Counted from the stretch's first letter, positions 40,651-55,000 are shown. The stretch is DNA of 64,000 nt from Zhengitettix transpicula (GCA_037074705.1 JAYJMR010000067.1:78094-142093); one strand, 5' to 3'. The notes: a model not told the origin generated them from the sequence alone. Translations and numbers: made by a program.

Positions 40651-42254
40651 GTTATTTGAAGATTCTTGGTTGGTGAAATTCCAAACTTGTCGTCGAAACG
40701 TCGAAATATTGGGATATATTAATTAATATTAATGGATTAAGATTTTAGAAGTGCAGGTTTGAGTAATTTTTATAAAGAACGAGTCATTTATTTTGAAATA
40801 AGACTTTGTTATTTGAAGATTCTTGGTTGGTGAAATTCCAAACTTGTCGTCGAAACGTCGAAATATTACGTTATATTAATTAATATTAATGGAATAAGAT
40901 TTTAGAAGTGCAGGTTTGAGTAATATTTATAAAGAACGAGTCATTTATTATGAAATAAGACTTTGTTATTTGAAGATTCTTGGTTGGTGAAATTCCAAAC
41001 TTGTCGTCGAAACGTCGAAATATTACGATATATTAATTAATATTAATAGATTAAGATTTTAGAAGTTCTGGTTTTGAGTAATTTTTATAAAGAACGAGTC
41101 ATTTATTATGAAATAAGACTTTGTTATTTGAAGATTCTTGGTTGGTGAAATTCCAAACTTGTCGTCGAAATGTCGAAATATTTTGATATATTAATTAATA
41201 TTAATAGATTAAGATTTTAGAAGTGCTGGTTTGAGTAATTTTTATAAAGAACGAATCATTTATTATGAAATAAGACTTTGTTATTTGAAGATTCTTGGTT
41301 GGTGAAATTCCAAACTTGTCGTCGAAACGTCGAAATATTATGATATATTAATTAATATTAATAGATTAAGATTTTAGAAGTGCAGGTTTGAGTAATTTTT
41401 ATAAAGAACGAATCATTTATTATGAAATAAGACTTTGTTATTTGAAGATTCTTGGTTGGTGAAATTCCAAACTTGTCGTCGAAACGTCGAAATATTGGGA
41501 TATATTAATTAATATTAATAGATTAAGATTTTAAAAGTGCAGGTTTGACTAATTTTTATAAAGAACGAGTCATTTATTATGAAATAAGACTTTGTTATTT
41601 GAAGATTCTTGGTTGGTGAAATTCCAAACTTGTCGTCGAAACGTCGAAATATTACGATATATTAATTAATATTAATGGATTAAGATTTTAGAAGTGCAGG
41701 TTTGAGTAATTTTTATAAAGAACGAGTCATTTATTATGAAATAAGACTTTGTTATTTGAAGATTCTTGGTTGGTGAAATTCCAAACTTGTCGTCAAAACG
41801 TCGAAATATTACGATATATTAATTAATATTAATGGATTAAGATTTTAGAAGTGCAGGTTTGAGTAATTTTTATAAAGAACGAATCATTTATTATGAAATA
41901 AGACTTTGTTATTTGAAGATTCTTGGTTTGTGAAATTCCAAACTTGTCGTCGAAACGTCGAAATATTATGATATATTAATTAGTATTAATAGATTAAGAT
42001 TTTCGAAGTGCTGGTTTGAGTAATTTTTATAAAGAACGAGTCATTTATTATGAAATAAGACTTTGTTATTTGAAGATTCTTGGTTGGTGAAATTCCAAAC
42101 TTGTCGTCGAAACGTCGAAATATTACGATATATTAATTAATATTAATGGATTAAGTTTTTAGAAGTGCTGGTTTGAGTAATTTTTTATAAAGAACGAGTC
42201 ATTTATTATGAAATAAGACTTTGTTATTTGAAGATTCTTGGTTGGTGAAATTCC

Positions 42255-43535
42255 AAACTTTTCGTCGAAACGTCGAAATATTACGATATATTAATTAATA
42301 TTAATGGATTAAGATTTTAGAAGTGCAGGTTTGAGTAATTTTTATAAAGAACGAGTCATTTATTATGAAATAAGACTTTGTTATTTGAAGATTCTTGGTT
42401 GGTGAAATTCCAAACTTGTCGTCGAAACGTCGAAATATTTTGATATATTAATTAATATTAATAGATTAAGATTTTAGAAGTGCTGGTTTGAGTAATTTTT
42501 ATAAAGAACGAGTCATTTATTATGAAATAAGACTTTGTTATTTGAAGATTCTTGGTTGGTGAAATTCCAAACTTGTCGTCGAAACGTCGAAATATTATGA
42601 TATATTAATTAATATTAATAGATTAAGATTTTAGAAGTGCTGGTTTGAGTAATTTTTATAAAGAACGAGTCATTTATTATGAAATAAGACTTTGTTATTT
42701 GAAGATTCTTGGTTGGTGAAATTCCAAACTTGTCGTCGAAACGTCGAAATATTTTGATATATTAATTAATATTAATAGATTAAGATTTTAGAAGTGCTGG
42801 TTTGAGTAATTTTTATAAAGAACGAATCATTTATTATGAAATAAGACTTTGTTATTTGAAGATTCTTGGTTGGTGAAATTCCAAACTTGTCGTCGAAACG
42901 TCGAAATATTACGATATATTAATTAATATTAATGGATTAAGATTTTAGAAGTGCAGGTTTGTGTAATTTTTATAAAGAACGAGTCATTTATTATTAAATA
43001 AAACTTTGTTATTTGAAGATTCTTGGTTGGTGAAATTCCAAACTTGTCGTCGAAACGTCGAAATATTACGATATATTAATTAATATTAATGGATTAAGAT
43101 TTTAGAAGTGCAGGTTTGAGTAATTTTTATAAAGAACGAGTCATTTATTATGAAATAAGACTTTGTTATTTGAAGATTCTTGGTTGGTGAAATTCCAAAC
43201 TTGTCGTCGAAACGTCGAAATATTACGATATATTAATTAATATTAATAGATTAAGATTTTAGAAGTGCAGGTTTGACTAATTTTTAAAAGAACGAGTCAT
43301 TTATTATGAAATAAGACTTTGTTATTTGAAGATTCTTGGTTGGTGAAATTCCAAACTTGTCGTCGAAACGTCGAAATATTACGATATATTAATAAATATT
43401 AATGGATTAAGATTTTAGAAGTGCAGGTTGGAGTAATTTTTATAAAGAACGAATCATTTAGTATGAAATAAGACTTTGTTATTTGAAGATTCTTGGTTGG
43501 TGAAATTCCAAACTTGTCGTCGAAACGCTGAAATA
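42255..43535 (+). repeat. Third copy of the CTTTTCG-to-TAGTATG block
   Basis: The series CTTTTCG (42258), TTTTGATA, ATTATGATA, TTTTGATA with GAATC, TGTGTAAT (42960), GACTAATTTTTAAAAG, TAATAAATATT, TAGTATG (43459) matches 19179-20460 and 26869-28150. The offset to the second of these is 15389 bp, about 98 monomers. The block is thus present three times, with the last copy far from the other two. That fits a long-range exchange rather than simple neighbour duplication. Confidence 0.78.
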
Positions 43536-46250
43536 TTTTGATATATTAATTAATATTAATAGATTAAGATTTTAGAAGTGCAGGTTTAAGTAATTTTTAT
43601 AAAGAACGAGTCATTTATTATGAAATAAGACTTTGTTATTTGAAGATTCTTGGTTGGTGAAATTCCAAACTTGTCGTCGAAACGTCGAAATATTACGATA
43701 TATTAATTAATATTAATGGATTAAGATTTTAGAAGTGCAGGTTTGAGTAATTTTTTATAAAGAACGAGTCATTTATTATGAAATAAGACTTTGTTATTTG
43801 AAGATTCTTGGTTGGTGAAATTCCAAACTTGTCGTCGAAACGTCGAAATATTACGATATATTAATTAATATTAATGGATTAAGATTTTAGAAGTGCAGGT
43901 TTGAGTAATTTTTATAAAGAACGAGTCATTTATTATGAAATAAGACTTTGTTATTTGAAGATTCTTGGTTGGTGAAATTCCAAACTTGTCGTCGAAACGT
44001 CGAAATATTACGATATAATAATTAATATTAATGGATTAAGATTTTAGAAGTGCAGGTTTGAGTAATTTTTATAAAGAACGAGTCATTTATTATGAAATAA
44101 GACTTTGTTATTTAAAGATTCTTGGTTGGTGAAATTCCAAACTTGTCGAAACGTCGAAATATTACGATATATTAATTAATATTAATAGATTAAGATTTTA
44201 GAAGTGCAGGTTTGACTAATTTTTAAAAAGAACGAGTCATTTATTATGAAATAAGACTTTGTTATTTGAAGATTCTTGGTTGGTGAAATTCCAAACTTGT
44301 CGTCGAAACGTCGAAATATTTTGATATATTAATTAATATTAATAGATTAAGATTTTAGAAGAGCTGGTTCGAGTAATTTTTATAAAGAACGAATCATTTA
44401 TTATGAAATAAGACTTTGTTATTTGAAGATTCTTGGTTGGTGAAATTCCAAACTTGTCGTCGAAACGTCGAAATATTGGGATATATTAATTAATATTAAT
44501 AGATTAAGATTTTAGAAGTGCAGGTTTGAGTAATTTTTATAAAGAACGAGTCATTTATTATGAAATAAGACTTTGTTATTTGAAGATTCTTGGTTGGTGA
44601 AATTCCAAACTTGTCGTCGAAACGTCGAAATATTACGATATATTAATTAATATTAATAGATTAAGATTTTAGAAGTGCAGGTTTGAGTAATTTTTATAAA
44701 TAACGAGTCATTTATTATGAAATAAGACTTTGTTATTTGAAGATTCTTGGTTGGTGAAATTTCAAACTTGTCGTCGAAACGTCGAAATATTACGATATAT
44801 TAATTAATATTAATGGATTAAGATTTTTAGAAGTGCAGGTTTGAGTAATTTTTATAAAGAACGAGTCATTTATTATGAAATAAGACTTTGTTATTTGAAG
44901 ATTCTTGGTTGGTGAAATTCCAAACTTGTCGTCGAAACGTCGAAATATTACGATATATTAATTAATATTAATGGAATAAGATTTTAGAAGTGCAGGTTTG
45001 AGTAATTTTTATAAAGAACGAGTCATTTATTATGAAATAAGACTTTGTTATTTGAAGATTCTTGGTTGGTGAAATTCCAAACTTGTCGTCGAAACGTCGA
45101 AATATTGGGATATATTAATTAATATTAATGGATTAAGATTTTAGAAGTGCAGGTTTGAGTAATTTTTATAAAGAACGAGTCATTTATTTTGAAATAAGAC
45201 TTTGTTATTTGAAGATTCTTGGTTGGTGAAATTCCAAACTTGTCGTCGAAACGTCGAAATATTACGTTATATTAATTAATATTAATATATTAAGATTTTA
45301 GAAGTGCAGGTTTGAGTAATTTTTATAAAGAACGAGTCATTTATTATGAAATAAGACTTTGTTATTTGAAGATTCTTGGTTGGTGAAATTCCAAACTTGT
45401 CGTCGAAACGTCGAAATATTGGGATATATTAATTAATATTAATAGATTAAGATTTTAGAAGTTCTGGTTTGAGTAATTTTTATAAAGAACGAGTCATTTA
45501 TTATGAAATAAGACTTTGTTATTTGAAGATTCTTGGTTGGTGAAATTCCAAACTTGTCGTCGAAATGTCGAAATATTTTGATATATTAATTAATATTAAT
45601 AGATTAAGATTTTAGAAGTGCTGGTTTGAGTAATTTTTATAAAGAACGAATCATTTATTATGAAATAAGACTTTGTTATTTGAAGATTCTTGGTGGTGAA
45701 ATTCCAAACTTGTCGTCGAAACGTCGAAATATTATGATATATTAATTAATATTAATAGATTAAGATTTTAGAAGTGCAGGTTTGAGTAATTTTTATAAAG
45801 AACGAATCATTTATTATGAAATAAGACTTTGTTATTTGAAGATTCTTGGTTGGTGAAATTCCAAACTTGTCGTCGAAACGTCGAAATATTGGGATATATT
45901 AATTAATATTAATAGATTAAGATTTTAAAAGTGCAGGTTTGACTAATTTTTATAAAGAACGAGTCATTTATTATGAAATAAGACTTTGTTATTTGAAGAT
46001 TCTTGGTTGGTGAAATTCCAAACTTGTCGTCGAAACGTCGAAATATTACGATATATTAATTAATATTAATGGATTAAGATTTTAGAAGTGCAGGTTTGAG
46101 TAATTTTTATAAAGAACGAGTCATTTATTATGAAATAAGACTTTGTTATTTGAAGATTCTTGGTTGGTGAAATTCCAAACTTGTCGTCGAAACGTCGAAA
46201 TATTACGATATATTAATTAATATTAATGGATTAAGATTTTAGAAGTGCAG
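43055..46250 (+). repeat. 36-monomer-offset duplication, right copy (partner about 37400-40600)
   Basis: This is the right-hand partner of 37400-40600. Private changes here include GTCGAAACGCTGAAAT near 43527, a one-base gain in TTTTTTATAAAG near 43751, the three-base loss near 44150, TAAATAACGAG near 44700 and TTTCAAAC near 44761. After about 46250 the two sides diverge: the left continues with ATTGGGATA, the right with a CGAAAAATTACG copy. Confidence 0.82.
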
Positions 46251-49200
46251 GTTTGAGTAATTTTTATAAAGAACGAGTCATTTATTATGAAATAAGACTT
46301 TGTTATTTGAAGATTCTTGGTTGGTGAAATTCCAAACTTGTCGTCGAAACGTCGAAAAATTACGATATATTAATTAATATTAATGGATTAAGATTTTAGA
46401 AGTGCAAGTTTGAGTAATTTTTATAAAGAACGAGTCATTTATTATGAAATAAGACTTTGTTATTTGAAGATTCTTGGTTGGTGAAATTCCAAACTTGTCG
46501 TCGAAACGTCGAAATATTACGATATATTAATTAATATTAATGGAATAAGATTTTAGAAGTGCAGGTTTGAGTAATATTTATAAAGAACGAGTCATTTATT
46601 ATGAAATAAGACTTTGTTATTTGAAGATTCTTGGTTGGTGAAATTCCAAACTTGTCGTCGAAACGTCGAAATATTGCGATATGTTAATTAATATTAATAG
46701 ATTAAGATGTTAGAAGTGCAGGTTTGAGTAATTTTTATAAAGAACGAGTCATTTATTATGAAATAAGACTTTGTTATTTGAATATTCTTGGTTGGTGAAA
46801 TTCCAAACATGTCGTCGAAACGTCGAAATATTACGATATATTAATTAATATTAATGGATTAAGATTTTAGTAGTGCAGGTTTGAGTAATTTTTATAAAGA
46901 ACGAGTCATTTATTATGAAATAAGACTTTGTTATTTGAAGATTCTTGGTTGGTGAAATTCCAAACTTGTCGTCGAAACGTCGAAATATTACGAAATTTAA
47001 TTAATATTAATGGATTAAGATTTTAGAAGTGCAGGTTTGAGTAATTTTTATAAAGAACGAGTCATTTATTATGAAATAAGACTTTGTTACTTGAAGATTC
47101 TTGGTTGGTGAAATTCCAAACTTGTCGTCGAAACGTCGAAATATTACGATATATTAATTAATATTAATGGATTAAGATTTTAGAAGTGCAGGTTTGAGTA
47201 ATTTTTATAAAGAACGAATCATTTATTATGAAATAAGACTTTGTTATTTGAGATTCTTGGTTGGTGAAATTCCAAACTTGTCGTCGAAACGTCGAAATAT
47301 TACGATATATTAATTAATATTAATAGATTAAGATTTTAGAAGTGCAGGTTTGAGTAATTTTTATAAAGAACGAGTCATTTATTATGAAATAAGACTTTGT
47401 TATTTGAAGATTCTTGGTTGGTGAAATTCCAAACTTGTCGTCGAAACGTCGAAATATTACGATATATTAATTAATATTAATGGATTAAGATTTTAGAAGT
47501 GCAGGTTTGAGTAATTTTTATAAAGAACGAGTCATTTATTATGAAATAAGACTTTGTTATTTGAAGATTCTTGGTTGGTGAAATTCCAAACTTGTCGTCG
47601 AAACGTCGAAATATTTCGATATATTAATTAATATTAATAGATTAAGATTTTAGAAGTGCTGGTTTGAGTAATTTTTATAAAGAACGAGTCATGTATTATG
47701 AAATAATACTTTGTTATTTGAAGATTCATGGTTGGTGAAATTCCAAACTTGTCTTCGAAACGTCGAAATATTACGATATATTAATTAATATTAATGGATT
47801 AAGATTTTAGAAGTGCTGGTTTGAGTAATTTTTATAAAGAACGAGTCATTTATTATGAAATAAGACTTTGTTATTTGAAGATTCTTGGTTGGTGAAATTC
47901 CAACTTGTCGTCGAAACGTCGAAATATTTTGATATATTAATTAATATTAATAGATCAAGATTTTAGAAGTGCTGGTTTGAGTAATTTTTATAAAGTACGA
48001 GTCATTTATTATGAAATAAGACTTTGTTATTTGAAGATTCTTGGTTGGTGAAATTCCAAACTTGTCGTCGAAACGTCGAAATATTACGATATATTAATTA
48101 ATATTAATGGATTAAGATTTTAGAAGTGCAGGTTTGAGTAATTTTTATAAAGAACGAGTCATTTATTATGAAATAAAACTTTGTTATTTGAAGATTCTTG
48201 GTTGGTGAAATTCCAAACTTGTCGTCGAAACGTCGAAATATTACGATATATTAATTAATATTAATAGATTAAGATTTTAGAAGTGCAGGTTTGAGTAATT
48301 TTTATAAAGAACGAGTCATTTATTATGAAATAAGACTTTGTTATTTGAAGATTCTTGGTTGTTGAAATTCCAAACTTGTCGTCGAAACGTCGAAATATTA
48401 CGATATATTAATTAATATTAATGGATTAAGATTTTTGAAGTGCAGGTTTGAGTAATTTTTATAAAGAACGAGTCATTTATTATGAAATAAGACTTTGTTA
48501 TTTGAAGATTCTTGGTTGGTGAAATTCCAAACTTGTCGTCGAAACGTCGAAATATTACGATATATTAATTAATATTAATAGATTAAGATTTTAGAAGTGC
48601 AGGTTTGACTAATTTTTAAAAGAACGAGTCATTTAATTTGAAATAAGACTTTGTTATTTGAAGATTCTTGGTTGGTGAAATTCCAAACTTGTCGTCGAAA
48701 CGTCGAAATATTTTGATATATTAATTAATATTAATAGATTAAGATTTTAGAAGTGCTGGTTTGAGTAATTTTTATAAAGAACGAGTCATTTATTATGAAA
48801 TAAGACTTTGTTATTTGAAGATTCTTGGTTGGTGAAATTCCAAACTTGTCGTCGAAACGTCGAAATATTATGATATATTAATTAATATTAATAGATTAAG
48901 ATTTTAGAAGTGCAGGTTTGAGTAATTTTTATAAAGAACGAATCATTTATTATGAAATAAGACTTTGTTATTTGAAGATTCTTGGTTGGTGAAATTCCAA
49001 ACTTGTCGTCGAAACGTCGAAATATTATGATATATTAATAAGTATTAATAGATCAAGATTTTAGAAGTGCTGGTTTGAGTAATTTTTATAAAGAACGAGT
49101 CATTTATTATGAAATAGGACTTTGTTATTTGAAGATTCTTGGTTGGTGAAATTCCAAACTTGTCGTCGAAACGTCGAAATATTACGATATATTAATTAAT

Positions 49201-52200
49201 ATTAATGGATTAAGATTTAGAAGTGCTGGTTTGAGTAATTTTTATAAAGAACGAGTTATTTATTATGAAATAAGACATTGTTATTTGAAGATTCTTGGTT
49301 AGTGAAATTGCAAACTTGTCGTCGAAACGTCGAAATATTACGATATATTAATTAATATTAATGGATTAAGATTTTAAAAGTGCTGGTATGAGTAATTTTT
49401 ATAAAGAACGAGTCAATTATTATGAAATAAGACTTTGTTATTTGAAGATTCTTGGTTGGTGAAATTCCAAACTTGTCGTCGAAACGTCGAAATATTACGA
49501 TATATTAATTAATATTAATAGATTAAGATTTTAGAAGTGCAGGTTTGACTAATTTTTAAAAAGAACGAGTCATTGATTATGAAATAAGACTTTGTTTTTT
49601 GAAGATTCTTGGTTGGTGAAATTCCAAACTTGTCGTCGAAACGTCGAAATATTACGATATATTAATTAATATTAATGGATTAATATTTTAGAAGTGCAGG
49701 TTTGAGTAATTTTTATGAAGAACGAGTCATTTATTATGAAATAAGACTTGTTATTTGAAGATTCTTGGTTGGTGAAATTACAACTTGTCGTCGAAACGTC
49801 GAAATATTACGATATATTAATTAATATTAATGGATTAAGATTTTAGAAGTGCTGGTTTGAGTAATTTTTATAAAGAACGAGTCATTTATTATGAAATAAG
49901 ACTTTGTTATTTGAAGATTCTTGGTTGGTGAAATTCCAAACTTGTCGTCGAAACGTCGAAATATTACGATATATTAATTAATATTAATGGATTAAGATTT
50001 TAGAAGTGCTGGTTTCAGTAATTTTATAAAGAACGAGTCATTTATTATGAAATAAGACTTTGTTATTTGAAGATTCTTGGTTGGTGAAATTCTAAACTTG
50101 TCGTCGAAACGTCGAAATATTACGATATATTAATTAATATTAATGGATTAAGATTTTAGAAGTGCTGGTTTGAGTAATTTTTATAAAGAACGAGTCATTT
50201 ATTATGAAATAAGACTTTGTTATTTGAAGATTCTTGGTTGGTGAAATTCCAAACTTGTCGTCGAAACGTCGAAATATTACGATATATTAATTAATATTAA
50301 TGGATTAAGATTTTAGAAGTGCAGGTTTGAGTAATTTTTATAAAGAACGAGTCATTTATTATGAAATAAGACTTTGTTATTTGAAGATTCTTGGTTGGTG
50401 AAATTCCAAACTTGTCGTCGAAACGTCGAAATATTACGATATATTAATTAATATTAATAGATTAAGATTTTAGAAGTGCAGGTTTGAGTAATTTTTATAA
50501 AGAACGAGTCATTTATTATGAAATAAGACTTTGTTATTTGAAGATTCTTGGTTGGTGAAATTCCAAACTTGTCGTCGAAACGTCGAAATATTACGATATA
50601 TTATTTAATATTAATGGATTAAGATTTTAGAAGTGCAGGTTTGAGTAATTTTTATAAAAGAACGAGTCATTTATTATGAAATAAGACTTTGTTATTTGAT
50701 GATTCTTGGTTGGTGAAATTCCAAACTTGTCGTCGAAACGTCGAAATATTACGATATATTAATTAATATTAATAGATTAAGATTTTAGAAGTGCAGGTTT
50801 GACTAATTTTTAAAAAGAACGAGTCATTTATTATGAAATAAGACTTTGTTATTTGAAGATTCTTGGTTGGTGAAATTCCAAACTTGTCGTCGAAACGTCG
50901 AAATATTTTGATATATTAATTAATATTAATAGATTAAGATTTAAGAAGTGCTGGTTTGAGTAATTTTTATAAAGAACGAGTCATTTATTATGAAATAAAA
51001 CTTTGTTATTTGAAGATTCTTGGTTGGTGAAATTCCAAACTTGTCGTCGAAACGTCGAAATATTACGATATATTATTTAATATTAATGGATTAAGATTTT
51101 AGAAGTGCAGGTTTGAGTAATTTTTATAAAGAACGAGTCATTTATTATGAAATAAGACTTTGTTATTTGAAGATTCTTGGTTGGTGAAATTCCAAACTTG
51201 TCGTCGAAACGTCGAAATATTACGATATATTAATTAATATTAATAGATTAAGATTTTAGAAGTGCAGGTTTGACTAATTTTTAAAAAGACGAATCATTTA
51301 TTATGAAATAAGACTTTGTTATTTGAAGATTCTTGGTTGGTGAAATTCCAAACTTGTCGTCGAAACGTCGAAATATTTTGATATATTAATTAATATTAAT
51401 AGATTAAGATTTTAGAAGTGCTGGTTTGAGTAATTTTTATAAAGAACGAGTCATTTGTTATGAAATAAAACTTTGTTATTTGAAGATTCTTGGTTGGTGA
51501 AATTCCAAACTTGTCGTCATAACGTCGAAATATTATGATATATTAATTAATATTAATAGATTAAGATTTTAGAAGTGCAGGTTTGAGTAATTTTTATAAA
51601 GAACGAATCATTTATTATGAAATAAGACTTTGTTATTTGAAGATTCTTGGTTGGTGAAATTACAAACTTGTCGTCGAAACGTCGAAATATTATGATATAT
51701 TAATTAGTATTAATAGATTTAGATTTTATAAATGCTGGTTTGAGTAATTTTTATAAAGAACGAGTCATTTATTATGAAATAAGACTTTGTTATTTGAAGA
51801 TTCTTGGTTGGTGAAATTCCAAACTTGTCGTCGAAACGTCGAAATATTACGATATATTAATTAATATTAATGGATTAAGATTTTAGAAGTGCAGGTTTGA
51901 GTAATTTTTATAAAGAACGAGTCATTTATTATGAAATAAGACTTTGTTATTTGAAGATTCTTGGTTGGTGAAATTCCAAACTTGTCGTCGAAACGTCGAA
52001 ATATTACGATATATTAATTAATATTAATGGATTAAGATTTTAGAAGTGCAGGTTTGAGTAATTTTTATAAAGAACAAGTCATTTATTATGAAATAAGACT
52101 TTGTTATTTGAAGATTCTTGGTTGGTGAAATTCCAAACTTGTCGTCGAAACGTCGAAATATTACGATATATTAATTAATATTAATGGATTAAGATTTTAG

Positions 52201-55000
52201 AAGTGCAGGTTTGAGTAATTTTTATAAAGAACGAGTCATTTATTATGAAATAAGACTTTGTTATTTGAAGATTCTTGGTTGGTGAAATTCCAAACTTGTC
52301 GTCGAAACGTCGAAATATTACGATATATTAATTAATATTAATGGATTAAGATTTTAGAAGTGCTGGTTTGAGTAATTTTTATAAAGAACGAGTCATTTAT
52401 TATGAAATAAGACTTTGTTATTTGAAGATTCTTGGTTGGTGAAATTCCAAACTTGTCGTCGAAACGTCGAAATATTACGATATATTAATTAATATTAATA
52501 GATTAAGATTTTAGAAGTGCTGGTTTGAGTAATTTTTATAAAGAACGAGTCATTTATTATGAAATAAGACTTTGTTATTTGAAGATTCTTGGTTGGTGAA
52601 ATTCCAAACTTGTCGTCGAAACGTCGAAATATTACGATATATTAATTAATATTAATATAGGATTAAGATTTTAGAAGTGCTGGTTTGAGTAATTTTTATA
52701 AAGAACGAGTCATTTATTATGAAATAAGACTTTGTTATTTGAAGATTCTTGGTTGGTGAATTTTCAAACTTGTCGTCGAAACGTCGAAATATTACGATAT
52801 ATTAATTAATATTAATGGATTAAGATTTTAGAAGTGCTGGTTTGAGTAATTTTTATTAAGAACGAGTCATTTATTATGAAATAAGACTTTGTTATTTGAA
52901 GATTCTTGGTTGGTGAAATTCCAAACTTGTCGTCGAAACGTCGAAATATTACGATATATTAATTTATATTAATGGATTAAGATTTTAGAAGAGCAGGTTT
53001 GAGTAATTTTTATAAAGAACGAGTCATTTATTATGAAATAAGACTTTGTTATTTGAAGATTCTTGGTTGGTGAAATTCCAAACTTGTCGTCGAAACGTCG
53101 AAATATTTTGATATATTAATTAATATTAATAGATTAAGATTTTAGAAGTGCAGGTTTGAGTAATTTTTATAAAGAACGAGTCATTTATTATGAAATAAGA
53201 CTTTGTTATTTGAAGATTCTTGGTTGGTGAATTTCCAAACTTGTCGTCGAAACGTCGAAATATTACGATATATTAATTAATATTAATGGATTAAGATTTT
53301 AGAAGTGCTGGTTTGAGTAATTTTTATTAAGAACGAGTCATTTATTATGAAATAAGACTTTGTTATTTGAAGATTCTTGGTTGGTGAAATTCCAAACTTG
53401 TCGTCGAAACGTCGAAATATTACGATATATTAATTTATATTAATGGATTAAGATTTTAGAAGAGCAGGTTTGAGTAATTTTTATAAAGAACGAGTCATTT
53501 ATTATGAAATAAGACTTTGTTATTTGAAGATTCTTGGTTGGTGAAATTCCAAACTTGTCGTCGAAACGTCGAAATATTTTGATATATTAATTAATATTAA
53601 TAGATTAAGATTTTAGAAGTGCAGGTTTGAGTAATTTTTATAAAGAACGAGTCATTTATTATGAAATAAGACTTTGTTATTTGAAGATTCTTGGTTGGTG
53701 AAATTCCAAACTTTTCGTCGAAACGTCGAAATATTACGATATATTAATTAATATTAATGGATTAAGATTTTAGAAGTGCAGGTTTGAGTAATTTTTATAA
53801 AGAACGAGTCATTTATTATGAAATAAGACTTTGTTATTTGAAGATTCTTGGTTGGTGAAATTCCAAACTTGTCGTCGAAACGTCGAAATATTACGATATA
53901 TTAATTAATATTAATGGATTAAGATTTTAGAAGTGCTGGTTTGAGTAATTTTTATAAAGAACGAGTCATTTATTATGAAATAAGACTTTGTTATTTGAAG
54001 ATTCTTGGTTGGTGAAATTCCAAACTTGTCGTCGAAACGTCGAAATATTAAGATATATTAATTAATATTAATAGATTAAGATTTTAGAAGTGCTGGTTTG
54101 AGTAATTTTTATAAAGAACGAGTCATTTATTATGAAATAAGACTTTGTTATTTGAAGATTCTTGGTTGGTGAAATTCCAAACTTGTCGTCGAAACGTCGA
54201 AATATTACGATATATTAATTAATATTAATGGATTAAGATTTTAGAAGTGCTGGTTTGAGTAATTTTTATAAAGAACGAGTCATTTATTATGAAATAAGAC
54301 TTTGTTATTTGAAGATTCTTGGTTGGTGAAATTCCAAACTTGTCGTCGAAACGTCGAAATATTACGACATATTAATTAATATTAATGGATTAAGATTTTA
54401 GAAGTGCTGGTTTGATTAATTTTTATAAAGAACGAGTCATTTATTATGAAATAAGACTTTGTTATTTGAAGATTCTTGGTTGGTGAAATTCCAAACTTGT
54501 CGTCGAAACGTCGAAATATTACGATATATTAATTAATATTAATGGATTAAGATTTTAGAAGTGCAGGTTTGAGTAATTTTTATAAAGAACGAGTCATTTA
54601 TTATGAAATAAGACTTTGTTATTTGAAGATTCTTGGTTGGTGAAATTCCAAACTTGTCGTCGAAACGTCGAAATATTACGATATATTAATTAATATTAAT
54701 GGATTAAGATTTTAGAAGTGCTGGTTTGAGTAATTTTTATAAAGAACGAGTCATTTATTATGAAATAAGACTTTGTTATTTGAAGATTCTTGGTTGGTGA
54801 AATTCCAAACTTGTCGTCGAAACGTCGAAATATTACGATATATTAATTAATATTAATAGATTAAGATTTTAGAAGTGCTGGTTTGAGTAACTTTTATAAA
54901 GAACGAGTCATTTATTATGAAATAAGACTTTGTTATTTGAAGATTCTTGGTTGGTGAAATTCCAAACTTGTCGTCGAAACGTCGAAATATTACGATATAT
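46250..55000 (+). repeat. Mixed to uniform satellite block
   Basis: About 56 copies. Between 46.3 and 50 kb there are many private substitutions and small indels (for example TACGAAATTTAATT near 46994, TTTGAGATTCTTGG near 47248, CATGTATTATG near 47692). From about 50 kb the copies become more uniform. GACTAATTTTTAAAAAG monomers followed by TTTTGATA...CTGG monomers occur at about 48607/48710, 50801/50898 and 51271/51373. A one-off AATATTAATATAGGATT insertion lies near 52657. No gene is present. Confidence 0.8.
52740..53680 (+). repeat. Tandemly duplicated trimer (2 x 471 bp)
   Basis: TTTTTATTAAG at 52850 recurs at 53321, exactly 471 bp (three monomers) later. AATTTATATTAATGG with AGAGCAGG (52990/53461) and the following TTTTGATA copy repeat at the same step. 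The copies differ by one base in the first monomer (GAATTTTCAAAC near 52758 against GAATTTCCAAAC near 53229). This is the smallest clean multi-monomer duplication I found. Confidence 0.85.

Larger units (their letters stand above)
14200..43560 (+). repeat. Higher-order-structured satellite domain
   Basis: About 187 copies in which sequence variants are linked into reusable words rather than scattered. A clear marker is the monomer ending GAATCATTTAGTATG, whose TAGTATG lies at 14416, 17398, 20381, 23206, 26030, 28071, 33251, 34663, 37803 and 43459. In monomer units the intervals are 19, 19, 18, 18, 13, 33, 9, 20 and 36, so a spacing of about 18-20 monomers (2.8-3.1 kb) recurs. Other markers (TTTCAAG, ATTCCGATA, CTTTTCGTCG, TTCTTTGTTTG, ATTACAATA, ATTGGGATA) travel with it in conserved order. 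The structure is an irregular higher-order repeat overwritten by later segmental duplications. Confidence 0.8.
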
